Source of the DNA: Bacillota bacterium
GTDB lineage: Bacteria > Bacillota > Clostridia > Lachnospirales > Lachnospiraceae
Direction of reading: 5' to 3'
DNA length: 64,000 nucleotides
Assembly (NCBI GenBank): GCA_023386815.1
Contig: JAEWIZ010000022.1
Span: 62,001-126,000 of the forward strand
Under the pieces are notes generated by a model. The model made no database searches and was not told the DNA's origin. It worked only from the letters and a program-made list of their open reading frames with translations. The position numbers and the translations under genes are program-made. Shown here in pieces: positions 26,502 through 35,352 of the stretch. Position 1 is the first letter of the stretch. Each line of letters starts with the position of its first letter.

Positions 26502-27827
26502 TTATGCGTTCTCCTTTCGCTCCCTGATAATAAACTTTAATGGTGTTCCGGAGAAACCAAAGGCATCCCGGATCTTATTTTCAATATATCTGGTGTAGGA
26601 ATAATGCATTAATTCTTTATCATTTACAAAGATAACAAAGGTTGGAGGCTTAACGGATACCTCAGTAATATAGTATAGTCTTAAACGCTTACCTTTATCC
26701 GAAGGTGGCTGCTGAAGTGCAACGGCTTCCATTAAAATCTCATTCAATACACCGGTGGCTATACGAAGATTCTGATTCTGGATAACAACCTCAATTACTT
26801 CAAATAAGCGGTGCATTCTCTGTCCTGTTTCCGCTGAGATGAAGATAATCTCTGCATAGGGCATAAAGGATAGAATTTCTCTGATATTAGAGGTATACTC
26901 CTTTACCGTTTTATTATTCTTCTCAACTAAATCCCATTTATTAACTACAATGATCATACCTTTACCACGGTCATGGGCAATGCCGGCTATTTTTGCATCC
27001 TGCTCAGTAACACCCTCCGTTGCATCAATAACCAAAGCCACCACATCGGCACGTTCCACAGCCGTTACGGTACGAATAATTGAAAAACGCTCTAATTCTT
27101 CCTTGATCTTACTCTTCCTGCGAAGTCCGGCTGTATCAATCAGCACATAATCCTTACCATTTCTGCGAATAGGAGTATCAATCGCATCTCTGGTGGTGCC
27201 GGCGATATCAGATACGATGACACGGTTTTCACCAACCAGCTTATTAACGATGGAGGATTTACCTACATTGGGTTTACCTACAATCGCAATACGTGGACGG
27301 TCATCGGTTGATTCCTCGGTATTTCCTGACGTAAAATGCCTAACTACTTCATCCAGTAATTCACCAAAACCTAATTTACCGGAACCGGAAATTGGAAATG
27401 GTTCGCCAATACCAAGATTATAAAACTCATATACATCCGGCATAAATTTCTCAAAGCTATCCACTTTATTTACAGCTAATACAATCGGTTTAGCCGAGCG
27501 TCTTAGCATATCTGCTACTTTAGAATCTGCATCTACTAAGCCTTGTCTTACATCCACCAGGAAAATAATAACGTCAGCTGTATCAATTGCAATTTGAGCC
27601 TGATCTCTCATATAGGATAACATCATATCCTTGCTATCCGGCTCAATACCACCGGTATCAATCATTGTAAATTGTGTATTCAGCCATGTAACATCGGCAT
27701 ATATTCTGTCTCTGGTAACACCGGGATAATCCTTAACAATCGAAATTCGATCTCCTGCCAGGGCATTAAATAAGGTGGACTTACCAACATTCGGTCTGCC
27801 AACGATGGCTACGATTGGTCTACTCAT
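26502..27827 (-). CDS. der: Ribosome biogenesis GTPase Der (EngA)
   Basis: Double-GTPase required for 50S assembly. The 441 residues show two G domains, each with its own P-loop (GRPNVGKST at 10-18 and GKPNVGKSS near 185), DTGG/DTAG switch motifs and NKVD/NKWD, followed by the C-terminal KH-like domain. It is the first gene of der-plsY-gpsA. Confidence 0.98.
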   Translation of the reverse strand: MSRPIVAIVGRPNVGKSTLFNALAGDRISIVKDYPGVTRDRIYADVTWLNTQFTMIDTGGIEPDSKDMMLSYMRDQAQIAIDTADVIIFLVDVRQGLVDADSKVADMLRRSAKPIVLAVNKVDSFEKFMPDVYEFYNLGIGEPFPISGSGKLGFGELLDEVVRHFTSGNTEESTDDRPRIAIVGKPNVGKSSIVNKLVGENRVIVSDIAGTTRDAIDTPIRRNGKDYVLIDTAGLRRKSKIKEELERFSIIRTVTAVERADVVALVIDATEGVTEQDAKIAGIAHDRGKGMIIVVNKWDLVEKNNKTVKEYTSNIREILSFMPYAEIIFISAETGQRMHRLFEVIEVVIQNQNLRIATGVLNEILMEAVALQQPPSDKGKRLRLYYITEVSVKPPTFVIFVNDKELMHYSYTRYIENKIRDAFGFSGTPLKFIIRERKENA

Positions 27828-28076
27828 TTATAGATAACCTCCAAGATGCGCTGCTGCGCATTAATATTTCATAACAAAATGAATAAATACCTGTTTATTC
27901 ATCATTTTTCTTTTTGTTTCCAAGAAAGACTTTCCATTTGATTGTACAATACGGATATTGGTTTGTAAAGCCTTTTCCATATAGCATACAATTGCATATC
28001 TAATAAGACAGCCCTTCTTATGTAGTGCAAATAGTAATAATTGTAGAGCAAACAGCAACAATGCTTATGATTTTAA

Positions 28077-28925
28077 TTATTCTGCAATCGTCAAAAATGC
28101 AGCCAGATTTCCTCGTCTCCCTTGGGTTTTTCTATGGGAGAATAATAGATCACTATTACAGGAGGTGCAAACCTCGGATACATGAATATTATTTCGTAAT
28201 AAACCAGCCTCCAGAAATACTTCTCTATTGGCCGACCATAGATCGCATAGATATTTTCCGTTGCCCCTTGAGCTTAAGATACCCTTTCTTTCGCAATCAA
28301 AAAAGGCTTTACGAAACTCATCTGCTACCTCTTCTGAAATCTCATAGCAATCACAACAGATGGAAGGCCCAATAACTGCAATGAGGTCCATCGGATCACT
28401 ACCAAAATTCTTTATCATCTCTTGCACAGTGACCTTACCGATTTTTAGTACCGTACCACGCCATCCGGAATGAGATAATCCGATTGCCTTTTTTACTGGA
28501 TCCACCAGATACAGGGGAACACAATCGGCATACTTTGTTACTAGGGTAATACCAGGTTTATTTGTAATTAATCCATCGATTTCGTCATAATCTCGTTGTA
28601 CAAATAATCCTTTTCCATAATCCTTTTCATCAACTACTCTGATGTTCGTCTTATGAACCTGTAGAGAAACAACGAGCTTTGTTACATCGAAACCGATACT
28701 TGCCGCCATCCGGCGATAATTTTCTTCTATATTAGCAGGGCTATCAGCGAAGCTACTGGTTTCACTTCCAAAATTCATCGTTGAAAACATCCCCTCACTC
28801 ACACCACCAAGCCTTGTAGAAAAGCCATGCTTTATAAAGGGGATTTTAGAGAGTTCTGGAAAAGTAATAAAGGGTACTTCCATAGCTAAGTCCAATTTAG
28901 CCGTATCACTGTTTTTAAATACCAT
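28077..28925 (-). CDS. pgeF: Peptidoglycan editing factor PgeF (YfiH/laccase-domain)
   Basis: Multicopper-oxidase-like family (DUF152), shown in E. coli to hydrolyse mis-incorporated L-Ser from peptidoglycan precursors and in other members to act on purine nucleosides. The 282 residues carry metal-ligand motifs LQVHKTNI, KYADCVPLYL and LSHSGWRGT, and the Cys-rich GPSICCDCYE. ATG 28925 has AAAGGGA upstream. Between this gene and der is a 250-base spacer with an ATGAATAAA/TTTATTCAT inverted repeat (27879-27902). Confidence 0.92.
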   Translation of the reverse strand: MVFKNSDTAKLDLAMEVPFITFPELSKIPFIKHGFSTRLGGVSEGMFSTMNFGSETSSFADSPANIEENYRRMAASIGFDVTKLVVSLQVHKTNIRVVDEKDYGKGLFVQRDYDEIDGLITNKPGITLVTKYADCVPLYLVDPVKKAIGLSHSGWRGTVLKIGKVTVQEMIKNFGSDPMDLIAVIGPSICCDCYEISEEVADEFRKAFFDCERKGILSSRGNGKYLCDLWSANREVFLEAGLLRNNIHVSEVCTSCNSDLLFSHRKTQGRRGNLAAFLTIAE

Positions 28926-29034
28926 ATGAAATTCCCTTTCTTATTACAATTGTTCTTTTATAGTATGTAAATTATTTCAATAAAATATCGTTCAAAATCA
29001 ATATAATTATTTCTCTTACGGAATGTTGTACACT

Positions 29035-29388
29035 TTATGATACACCATCAAAAGCATTTTTAATTAACGAAATGTCTTTATCTAGGATAACAACTGCATC
29101 AAAGCGACAAGGAGTGTTTTGAGAGATTTTATGTGAAAGCATATAAAACTGAGCAGTTCTGGTGATTCGACGCATTTTATTATAGTTAATAGCTTCTGCT
29201 GGGAATCCCTTAGTGGTGCTGGAACGATATTTTACCTCGATAAAACAAAGATATTCTCCATCCCTGCCAATCAAGTCAATTTCACCCAGCCTGCAGCGAA
29301 AATTTCGAGCCAATAGGTGATACCCTTGTTCCGCAAGAAAGTTGGCTGCCTTTTGTTCAAAGTTTGTTCCGACTTCTCTTTTATTCAT
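29035..29388 (-). CDS. yraN: YraN family endonuclease-fold protein
   Basis: UPF0102 protein with a PD-(D/E)xK-like core: NFRCRLGEIDLIGRDGEYLCFIEVKYRS, with Glu, Asp and E-x-K in the expected order. 117 residues, usual length. Its ATG overlaps the stop of the preceding gene by four bases (ATGA), so the pair is translationally coupled. Nuclease activity is predicted from fold only. Confidence 0.93.
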   Translation of the reverse strand: MNKREVGTNFEQKAANFLAEQGYHLLARNFRCRLGEIDLIGRDGEYLCFIEVKYRSSTTKGFPAEAINYNKMRRITRTAQFYMLSHKISQNTPCRFDAVVILDKDISLIKNAFDGVS

Positions 29389-29735
29389 TTGAATACCTTG
29401 CCTTTAATGCGATCCATCTTATCTACGAAGACGAGGACCTCAGCGACTACTTCATATAATTCAGAGGGTATTGCATCACCAATTTCCAATTTTGACAAGG
29501 AATTAGCCAGTTTTTCATCCTTATGAAGAGGGATGTCTGCTTCTTTTGCCTTCTCAATGATCCGATCCGCCAGATAGCCTTTACCGGAAGCAATCACCTT
29601 TGGCGCTTGATCTTCCGGGTCGTAGGAAAGTGCAACTGCGGTTTTAGACTTAATACTGATATCCTTTGTCTGGCTTTGTATTTCTATGCTATGACTATTA
29701 TTATTATTTTCTTTTCTTTTATCATTATCATCCAT
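29385..29735 (-). CDS. FlhB C-terminal-like protein (YlqH type)
   Basis: The 116 residues end in a domain like the cytoplasmic tail of the flagellar export protein FlhB: AVALSYDPEDQAPKVIASGKGYLADRIIEKAKEADIPLHKDEKLANSL. The N-terminal 30 residues are polar. FlhB's membrane domain and the self-cleaving NPTH motif are absent; the position of NPTH is occupied by SYDP. Bacillus ylqH, between rnhB and yraN-region genes, is the same arrangement. Function unknown. Confidence 0.85.
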   Translation of the reverse strand: MDDNDKRKENNNNSHSIEIQSQTKDISIKSKTAVALSYDPEDQAPKVIASGKGYLADRIIEKAKEADIPLHKDEKLANSLSKLEIGDAIPSELYEVVAEVLVFVDKMDRIKGKVFK

Positions 29736-29869
29736 AGTATAATCTCCATATCCTGCAGAAATCCATGAAATAGTGAATCTTAATTATTTATTAAGGTTGA
29801 AAGAATTTCATTTTATGATATCCTTACAATGCTTAACTTTACAATATTTTATTAAATCCTTATTGTTAT

Positions 29870-30658
29870 TTACTCCATGAAGTTCTTAAGAAAACTCAAT
29901 CTATGTATCGGTGTTAACCCAATTTCTTTGATTGCCGCAATATGTTTCGCAGAACCATAGCCTTTATTACTTGCGAAATCATATCCAGGAAAGATCTTAT
30001 CGTAGGCTACCATCATTCGATCTCTGGTTACCTTTGCTACAATACTTGCCGCTGCAATGGATATACTTTTTGCATCACCTTTAATGATGGGAACCTGTTT
30101 GATATCAACTCCGGGAATTGTCACGGCGTCATTTAGCAATAAATCCGGTTTTACGGACAGATTACCAATGGCTTTGCGCATTGCTTCATAGGTTGCCTGA
30201 AGAATATTCATTTCATCAATCTTGTTTGGAGGAACACTCCCTATCCCAAAAGCAATCGCTTGTGAAATGATTTCATCATATAGCTCTTCCCGCTTCTTCT
30301 CGGAAAGTTGTTTGGAGTCATTCACGTATAAAATATTACAATCCTTTGGCAATATAACAGCTGCAGCTATGACAGGTCCGGCAAAAGGCCCTCTTCCCAC
30401 CTCATCAATACCGCAAATGTATTCATAATCACTATATTTGTTTTCATAGGTTCTCATCGTTGCAAGACGCTCCATTTCTCTTTGGAGGGTCCAAATTTTA
30501 TTACGATACTGATTGCAGATAGTGACGACTCCGCTTCTTTCATCCTCGCTGTACTTTAGAAGCAATTCTGGAATGGTATCTTCTTTTGCTTGCATAAATT
30601 CTAATTTCACTTCTGCTATTTTCTTTTGGGCTATGTTTTCCCTAATTTGTACATCCAT
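29870..30658 (-). CDS. rnhB: Ribonuclease HII
   Basis: Removes ribonucleotides embedded in DNA. The 262 residues hold the catalytic GIDEVGRGPFAGPV (near 83), NDSKQLSEKKRE, the Asp in LLNDAV and the KGDAKSISIAAASIVAK motif. An N-terminal extension of about 70 residues matches the long RNase HII form of Bacillus. ATG 30658 has AGGAG 7 bases upstream. Follows ylqF. Confidence 0.96.
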   Translation of the reverse strand: MDVQIRENIAQKKIAEVKLEFMQAKEDTIPELLLKYSEDERSGVVTICNQYRNKIWTLQREMERLATMRTYENKYSDYEYICGIDEVGRGPFAGPVIAAAVILPKDCNILYVNDSKQLSEKKREELYDEIISQAIAFGIGSVPPNKIDEMNILQATYEAMRKAIGNLSVKPDLLLNDAVTIPGVDIKQVPIIKGDAKSISIAAASIVAKVTRDRMMVAYDKIFPGYDFASNKGYGSAKHIAAIKEIGLTPIHRLSFLKNFME

Positions 30659-30756
30659 AGTATCTTCTCCTATTAACGACCTTTATCCATGAGGCTACGG
30701 GGTGTCGGATATTCACACGAATACCCTATGGAAGATTAACCTCATCTGTTGTTTCT

Positions 30757-31680
30757 TTAATTCGTAGTTTGCACCGTTCCGGAGGAATCAGAATCTCTAA
30801 TCTCTTTATCGTCCACTGGTACAGTCGGAAACTCTAAGGTGATATTTCCTAGCTTTGTACTTCTAAAATCATCAATTAAGAAAGCCGCAGCTCGGTCGAT
30901 GTCAGGTAATCCACCTTTTAACAGGCAGGAACGTTTGATAGCCATCGCTTCCAATATTTCCAGGGCATCCTTCTGAGTTTCTGCTTCCGATGTAATTTCC
31001 ACACCGTAACGGTTTGTTAAAACCTCTGGATAATACCTGCTAAGTATTAATATCAGCTCCAGGGACATGGTTGTTGTATCAATGATATTATCGTTAATAG
31101 ATCCAATCAGGGCTAATCTCAGACCTACCATTTGATCCTCAAACTTTGGCCATAAGATGCCTGGAGTATCCAGTAATTCTGTGAGTTTATTCAAGCGAAT
31201 CCATTGCTTTCCCTTGGTAACACCAGGCTTATTACCGGTTTTTGTTGAAGCCTTCCCAACAAAACTATTGATAAAGGTGGATTTCCCTACATTGGGAATT
31301 CCTACAATCATGGCGCGAACCGGTCTGTTTTGGATGCCTCTTCGCCGATCTCGTTCGATCTTCGCTTCGCAGGCTTTATTTACAATGTCTTGAACTTGTT
31401 TTACACCGGCTCCGCTTTTTGAGTTTACCAAGGATACATAATAACCCTTTTTTTCAAAATAATCCTTCCAGGCATTATTATATCTTTGGTCTGCCATATC
31501 AGATTTATTTAAAAGTATAACTCTGGATTTGTTCTTTGCTAATGCATCAATATCAGGATTTTTACTGGAAAGTGGAATTCGGGCATCTACTAGCTCAATC
31601 ACCACATCAATCAGCTTCATATCCTCTTGCATCATTTTTTTTGCCTTGGCCATATGGCCGGGATACCATTGAAAATGCAT
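30757..31680 (-). CDS. ylqF: Ribosome biogenesis GTPase YlqF (RbgA)
   Basis: Circularly permuted GTPase for late 50S assembly. The 307 residues show G4 LLNKSDMAD before G1 GIPNVGKSTF, then G3 LLDTPGILWP, and a C-terminal RNA-binding domain. The N-terminal WYPGHMAKAKKMM is typical. ATG 31680 has AAGGAG 7 bases upstream, preceded by paired GGGG/CCCC hairpins (31697-31718). Confidence 0.96.
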   Translation of the reverse strand: MHFQWYPGHMAKAKKMMQEDMKLIDVVIELVDARIPLSSKNPDIDALAKNKSRVILLNKSDMADQRYNNAWKDYFEKKGYYVSLVNSKSGAGVKQVQDIVNKACEAKIERDRRRGIQNRPVRAMIVGIPNVGKSTFINSFVGKASTKTGNKPGVTKGKQWIRLNKLTELLDTPGILWPKFEDQMVGLRLALIGSINDNIIDTTTMSLELILILSRYYPEVLTNRYGVEITSEAETQKDALEILEAMAIKRSCLLKGGLPDIDRAAAFLIDDFRSTKLGNITLEFPTVPVDDKEIRDSDSSGTVQTTN

Positions 31681-31696
31681 AATAATCTCCTTGTTT

Positions 31697-31718
31697 CCCC
31701 TGCAAGGGGGATTTCCCC
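31697..31718 (-). promoter_or_regulatory. Alternative GGGG/CCCC hairpins before ylqF
   Basis: On the minus strand GGGG-AAAT-CCCC and CCCC-(CTTGCA)-GGGG share the central C run, so two mutually exclusive hairpins form just before the ylqF ribosome site. The sequence resembles the hairpin next to the IS transposase at 58187-58210. Confidence 0.5.
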
Positions 31719-31734
31719 TAGAAAGGATGTTGTA

Positions 31735-32352
31735 TTACCCCTCCTGTGAGACGTTTTCTTCATGTTTCAGATTCAGTTTATTAATAAAGTTAAAAGGTTG
31801 TAATCGAATCGAGGCCTTTCCGATAATTTCTTCTCTTCGAATCGTACCAACACTGGCAAAGCGGCTATCTTCGCTGTTATTACGATTATCTCCCAGAACA
31901 AAATATTCATTCTCCTCGAGGGTAATTTCCTCATCCGCTAAGCCATAATTATTCATGGCATCGGCATTAACGATTTCCTCAATCTCTTCTCCATTAATAT
32001 AGATCATACCGTCTTTTATCTGAAGCTTTTCACCGGGCAGACCGATAATTCGCTTAATATCATAATAACTATGTTCCTTACCGCTTTGCTTAAATACGAT
32101 CACATCATTACGTTTAGGATCTAAAATACGGTAATTTAATTTATTGATTATAATTTCATCCCCATCCTTAAGGGTGGTTTCCATGGAAACACCTACCATA
32201 GTCGTTTTTTCAAGAGCATAATACACAATGAAATATGCCAGGAAGACAACTGCAGCAATCTGAAGACCCCAAATCAATATTTCTCTTAGAACTTTCTTCT
32301 TAAAAAATTTCTTATTCTCTTGGTCAAAATCATATTCTATTCTTCTTGCCAA
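31735..32352 (-). CDS. lepB: Type I signal peptidase
   Basis: Cleaves signal peptides at the outer face of the membrane. The 205 residues have one N-terminal span (about 24-46), catalytic Ser56 in VGVSMETTL, Lys100 in YDIKRIIGLPG, and the GDNRNNSEDSR box. The start is TTG at 32352: AAGG lies about 7 bases upstream and no in-frame ATG precedes the conserved region. A strong terminator separates it from rplS upstream. Confidence 0.95.
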   Translation of the reverse strand: MARRIEYDFDQENKKFFKKKVLREILIWGLQIAAVVFLAYFIVYYALEKTTMVGVSMETTLKDGDEIIINKLNYRILDPKRNDVIVFKQSGKEHSYYDIKRIIGLPGEKLQIKDGMIYINGEEIEEIVNADAMNNYGLADEEITLEENEYFVLGDNRNNSEDSRFASVGTIRREEIIGKASIRLQPFNFINKLNLKHEENVSQEG

Positions 32353-32412
32353 CTACTTCCCTTCTTTCCTACTGTAATTGAAATAAACAAGATTGTCCAA
32401 TATAATTTAGTG

Positions 32413-32447
32413 TTAAAAAAGGGACAATCGCTTAAGTATTGTCCCTT
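32413..32447 (-). terminator. Terminator after rplS
   Basis: GGGACAAT / ATTGTCCC perfect stem with AAGG/CCTT extension, followed on the minus strand by TTTTTTAAC, 7 bases after the rplS stop. It should limit read-through into lepB. Confidence 0.92.
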
Positions 32448-32454
32448 CGTTGTA

Positions 32455-32802
32455 TTATCTGATTACTTCTTTAACCTTAGCCCTCTTACCAACTCTCTCA
32501 CGTAAGTAGAACAGCTTAGCTCTTCTTGCTTTACCGCGTCTAACTACTTCGATTTTTTCAATAACTGGACTATGAAGCGGCCAAGTCTTTTCAACACCGA
32601 TTCCGTTAGAAGTCTTTCTAACAGTAAAGGTTTCTCTTGAACCACCGTTCTGTCTTTTCAGTACGGTACCTTCAAATACCTGAACTCTTTCACGGTTACC
32701 TTCTTTTACTTTACCGTATACTTTAACAGTATCACCTACGTTGAAGCTAGTTACTTGCTCTTTCAGCTGTTCAGCTTCAATGCTCTTAATAATATCGTTC
32801 AT
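32455..32802 (-). CDS. rplS: 50S ribosomal protein L19
   Basis: The 115-residue protein has the L19 core [49 protein letters not shown] and C-terminal [17 protein letters not shown]. The ATG at 32802 follows GGAGG by 7 bases; a longer open frame to 32883 is the mRNA leader. It has its own promoter (32892-32920) and terminator, so it can be expressed apart from trmD. Confidence 0.98.
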   Translation of the reverse strand: MNDIIKSIEAEQLKEQVTSFNVGDTVKVYGKVKEGNRERVQVFEGTVLKRQNGGSRETFTVRKTSNGIGVEKTWPLHSPVIEKIEVVRRGKARRAKLFYLRERVGKRAKVKEVIR

Positions 32803-32885
32803 TTTGTGACCTCCATTCATATTTAGATGTTCTTGACACGACTTGGCAATTTTACCATGCATCAGAGGACCATCCCATCTCACAA
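32803..32885 (-). ncRNA. Possible structured L19 mRNA leader
   Basis: About 83 bases of untranslated leader run from the predicted start of transcription to the rplS ATG. Firmicutes are known to carry an autoregulatory L19 leader at this position. I can see only a short hairpin (GGTA-AAAT-TGCC) and cannot confirm the consensus fold. Confidence 0.3.
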
Positions 32886-32891
32886 CTACTT

Positions 32892-32920
32892 ACTTTAACA
32901 TAGACTGTCATATAATGCAA
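32892..32920 (-). promoter_or_regulatory. Promoter of rplS
   Basis: TTGCAT, 17 bases, TAAAGT on the minus strand, with a TG one base before the -10 (extended -10). It lies between trmD and rplS, giving L19 its own transcript. Confidence 0.7.
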
Positions 32921-32986
32921 GTATTTTTTTGTTACACCGACAGATTTCAACTGATACTATCAGAAATAATCGGATCACATGAATCC

Positions 32987-33763
32987 TTAATAAACATCAT
33001 AATTTTTTTGGAAAATTAATTTAGTGAGTAATTCTCCTTCTGCATCTGTTAAATCAGCTTTTTCTAAAAGATCCGGGCGGCGTTCATAGGTTCTTAGGAT
33101 GGATTGTTCCCTCCTCCATGCCTCGATTTTGGCATGATGTCCGGACAAAAGTACTTCCGGTACCTTCATTCCCATAAAGGTCTCCGGCCTTGTGTATTGA
33201 GGGTACTCTAATAGATTTCCATGCAGGGATTCAAATTCTGATGACACCTCGTTATTAAGTACTCCTGGGACTAGTCTGGAGATCGCATCTATCATTACCA
33301 TAGCGGGAAGCTCTCCTCCGGTAAGGACATAATCACCAATGGATATATTATCTGTAACAATCATCGAAAGCACACGTTCATCAATTCCCTCATAGTGCCC
33401 GCATAGAAAAATAACATCCTCTTCCTTTGCCAGCTCCTGTGCCATACCTTGATTAAAGACACTACCCTGGGGCGTTACATAAATAACTCTGGGTTTCTTA
33501 TAATCAGTGGTATCCTCTTTCGAAAGCTTGATATGATTTGCTAAATAACCATAGGCCTTATACACCGGCTCCGCCTGGATAACCATTCCAGCGCCACCGC
33601 CATAAGGATAATCATCAACTCGATTATGTTTATCCTCACTAAAATCTCTGATGTTTATTGTATTAACAGAAATTAGTCCCTTATCAATTGCTCTACCGGT
33701 AATACTAGTATTCAATCCCTGCAAAATCATATCCGGAAAGAGCGTTAGTACATGAAAATTCAT
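32987..33763 (-). CDS. trmD: tRNA (guanine-N1)-methyltransferase TrmD
   Basis: Methylates G37 of tRNAs with SAM. The 258 residues carry the SPOUT trefoil-knot motifs [24 protein letters not shown] and [16 protein letters not shown]. The ATG at 33763 has TTGGAG upstream; a longer in-frame start at 33799 lacks conserved sequence. Follows rimM by 105 bases in the classical rpsP-khpA-rimM-trmD-rplS order. Confidence 0.97.
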   Translation of the reverse strand: MNFHVLTLFPDMILQGLNTSITGRAIDKGLISVNTINIRDFSEDKHNRVDDYPYGGGAGMVIQAEPVYKAYGYLANHIKLSKEDTTDYKKPRVIYVTPQGSVFNQGMAQELAKEEDVIFLCGHYEGIDERVLSMIVTDNISIGDYVLTGGELPAMVMIDAISRLVPGVLNNEVSSEFESLHGNLLEYPQYTRPETFMGMKVPEVLLSGHHAKIEAWRREQSILRTYERRPDLLEKADLTDAEGELLTKLIFQKNYDVY

Positions 33764-33868
33764 AGTTTTCTCCAATCTGCATGGAATTAAGAAGGACACG
33801 ATCCTTCCCTCATATAAAATGTAATAGAATTTATGTTATATGAAAAGTCTTCTTCTGGTCAAGTAGAG

Positions 33869-34375
33869 TTATCTTAAGCCGTTTAATAAATGAACCGTGA
33901 TCTTTTTATGATCAACATCTACATCAAGGATGCATTCTTTGATGGAGGGAATCAAAATCTCTTTTCCATCCTCAGTTTTAACGACATAGACGTCATTTGC
34001 TCCTGTTGAAATAATTTCTGCCAGATAACCCAGCATTTCACCCTCGTCCGTAATTACTTCGGATTGAATCAGATCATAGATGAAATATTCACCTTCCTCT
34101 AATTTAACAGCGTTCTCCCGGTCTACAAGCAAGTCTTTTCCCTTGTATTTTTCAACATCATTAATATCATCAATGCCTTTAAATTTTAAAATTGCCATTT
34201 GCTTAAAGAACTTCACTCCCTCTATTTCCATAGGAAGCAACTCTTTTCCTGTGTCTAAGATTACCTTTTTCAATTCCTTAAAGCGATTTACATCATCCGT
34301 TGTGGGGAAAACCTTTACCTCACCCTTAATCCCATGGGTGGATGATATTACTCCAACTCGTAAATAATTATCCAT
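33869..34375 (-). CDS. rimM: 16S rRNA processing protein RimM
   Basis: 30S maturation factor that binds S19. The 168 residues show the N-terminal RimM barrel ([24 protein letters not shown]) and C-terminal PRC barrel ([29 protein letters not shown]). The start is fixed at the ATG at 34375, because a TGA stands in frame 30 bases upstream. It has no Shine-Dalgarno; a 14-codon leader frame with a strong ribosome site overlaps its start (34368-34412). Confidence 0.96.
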   Translation of the reverse strand: MDNYLRVGVISSTHGIKGEVKVFPTTDDVNRFKELKKVILDTGKELLPMEIEGVKFFKQMAILKFKGIDDINDVEKYKGKDLLVDRENAVKLEEGEYFIYDLIQSEVITDEGEMLGYLAEIISTGANDVYVVKTEDGKEILIPSIKECILDVDVDHKKITVHLLNGLR

Positions 34376-34412
34376 AAAAAACTTGTACGATGTATTTGAT
34401 ATTCAAACACAT
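34368..34412 (-). CDS. 14-residue leader peptide overlapping the rimM start
   Basis: [14 protein letters not shown] begins at an ATG placed 7 bases after AAAGGAG and ends in a TAA that lies inside the first codons of rimM (ATGGATAA), 8 bases of overlap in the +1 frame. rimM has no ribosome site, so re-initiation from this frame is the obvious way it is translated. Coding status is inferred from the ribosome site and geometry. Confidence 0.6.
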   Translation of the reverse strand: MCLNIKYIVQVFYG

Positions 34413-34575
34413 CAATACTCTCCTTTCCTTATTGAAAGCTTCTCAATGATCTATTTTCTCAGTTTTAACCTGTTATATTCTTTTCATAATGTCAAATACA
34501 ATTAACATCCACTCATTTTGGCTCTAATATGGTGTCACTCATAATAAAGAATGCATATTAGAAATTTGACTTAGA

Positions 34576-34640
34576 AAAAAGAAGCTCTCTATTATGCCAT
34601 TATGAAAATTGAATTCTCATGGGACATAACAGATAGCTTC
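34576..34640 (-). terminator. Terminator or attenuator between khpA and rimM
   Basis: GAAGCTATCTGTTATG pairs with CATAATAGAGAGCTTC on the minus strand, with an inner ATGAGAATT/AATTTTCAT pairing, followed directly by TTTTTTC. It starts about 37 bases after the khpA stop and splits the rpsP-trmD cluster, which is usually a single operon. Confidence 0.8.
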
Positions 34641-34677
34641 CTTAATTCTGTAAAGGAAACTTTGCAGTTGCATTTAC

Positions 34678-34908
34678 TTATTGTAAAATCTCAACTATTA
34701 CCTTCTTATCATCCTTTGTTGCGGCTGCTTTTACTACGGTACGTATGGACTTAGCAATACGGCCTTGTTTGCCAATTACCTTTCCCATATCCTCAGAAGC
34801 GACTTTTAATTCCACAACAATTGCCTTATCGGTTTCCTTTTCCGTAACTACAACCTCATCGGGATGATCAACGAGTGATTTAGCGATTACTTCGACTAAT
34901 TCCTTCAT
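34678..34908 (-). CDS. khpA: KH-domain RNA-binding protein KhpA
   Basis: Small RNA chaperone-like protein that pairs with KhpB/Jag. The 76 residues are a single KH domain with GKVIGKQGRIAKSIRTVVKAA (GxxG loop GKQG). The ATG at 34908 is chosen as GGAGG lies 8 bases upstream; the ATG at 34914 is only 2 bases from that site. Between rpsP and the internal terminator. Confidence 0.95.
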   Translation of the reverse strand: MKELVEVIAKSLVDHPDEVVVTEKETDKAIVVELKVASEDMGKVIGKQGRIAKSIRTVVKAAATKDDKKVIVEILQ

Positions 34909-34929
34909 TCTCATTACCTCCGATATTTA

Positions 34930-35172
34930 TTATAGAATACCAGCGTGCTTGAAGATTTTACCTACAGTATCTGTTGGCTGTGCACCATTTGCTAACCACT
35001 TCTTTGCTGCTTCTTCATTTACATTGAAAGCGCTTGGATTCTTGGTTGGATCATAGGTACCGATTTCTTCGATAAATCTACCATCTCTTGGTGTTCTGGA
35101 ATCAGAAACAACGATTCTATAGAAAGGAGCCTTTTTCTGTCCCATTCTCTTTAATCTAATCTTTACTGCCAT
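34930..35172 (-). CDS. rpsP: 30S ribosomal protein S16
   Basis: 80 residues with the S16 signature [26 protein letters not shown] at the N terminus and [10 protein letters not shown]. Strong AAGGAGG upstream of ATG 35172. A dispersed palindrome (35208-35223) lies in the ffh-rpsP spacer. Confidence 0.98.
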   Translation of the reverse strand: MAVKIRLKRMGQKKAPFYRIVVSDSRTPRDGRFIEEIGTYDPTKNPSAFNVNEEAAKKWLANGAQPTDTVGKIFKHAGIL

Positions 35173-35207
35173 TTTAAATTCACCTCCTTGAAAAGTTATA
35201 CAAGATA

Positions 35208-35223
35208 AATCAGCAAGCTGATT
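35208..35223. repeat. Dispersed palindrome AATCAGC-AA-GCTGATT, copy 2
   Basis: A 7-bp perfect inverted repeat with a 2-base centre in the ffh-rpsP spacer, followed on the plus strand by CCTTGTTA as in the copy at 10244-10261; a third copy is at 61349-61368. Confidence 0.6.
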
Positions 35224-35352
35224 CCTTGTTATGAATCACACAAGTTTACCGTTTCCGGTGCCTCATGCATATATTATTAAAAACAAGCAATCTTAACTTA
35301 CAAGCAAAAGCTGCAGGTTATTCATAAGGATTAGCTTATTCTAATAAGTCTG

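Noticed and set aside
28025..28375. 116-codon plus-strand open frame
   Set aside because: Antisense to the clearly coding pgeF, with no ribosome site; a shadow.
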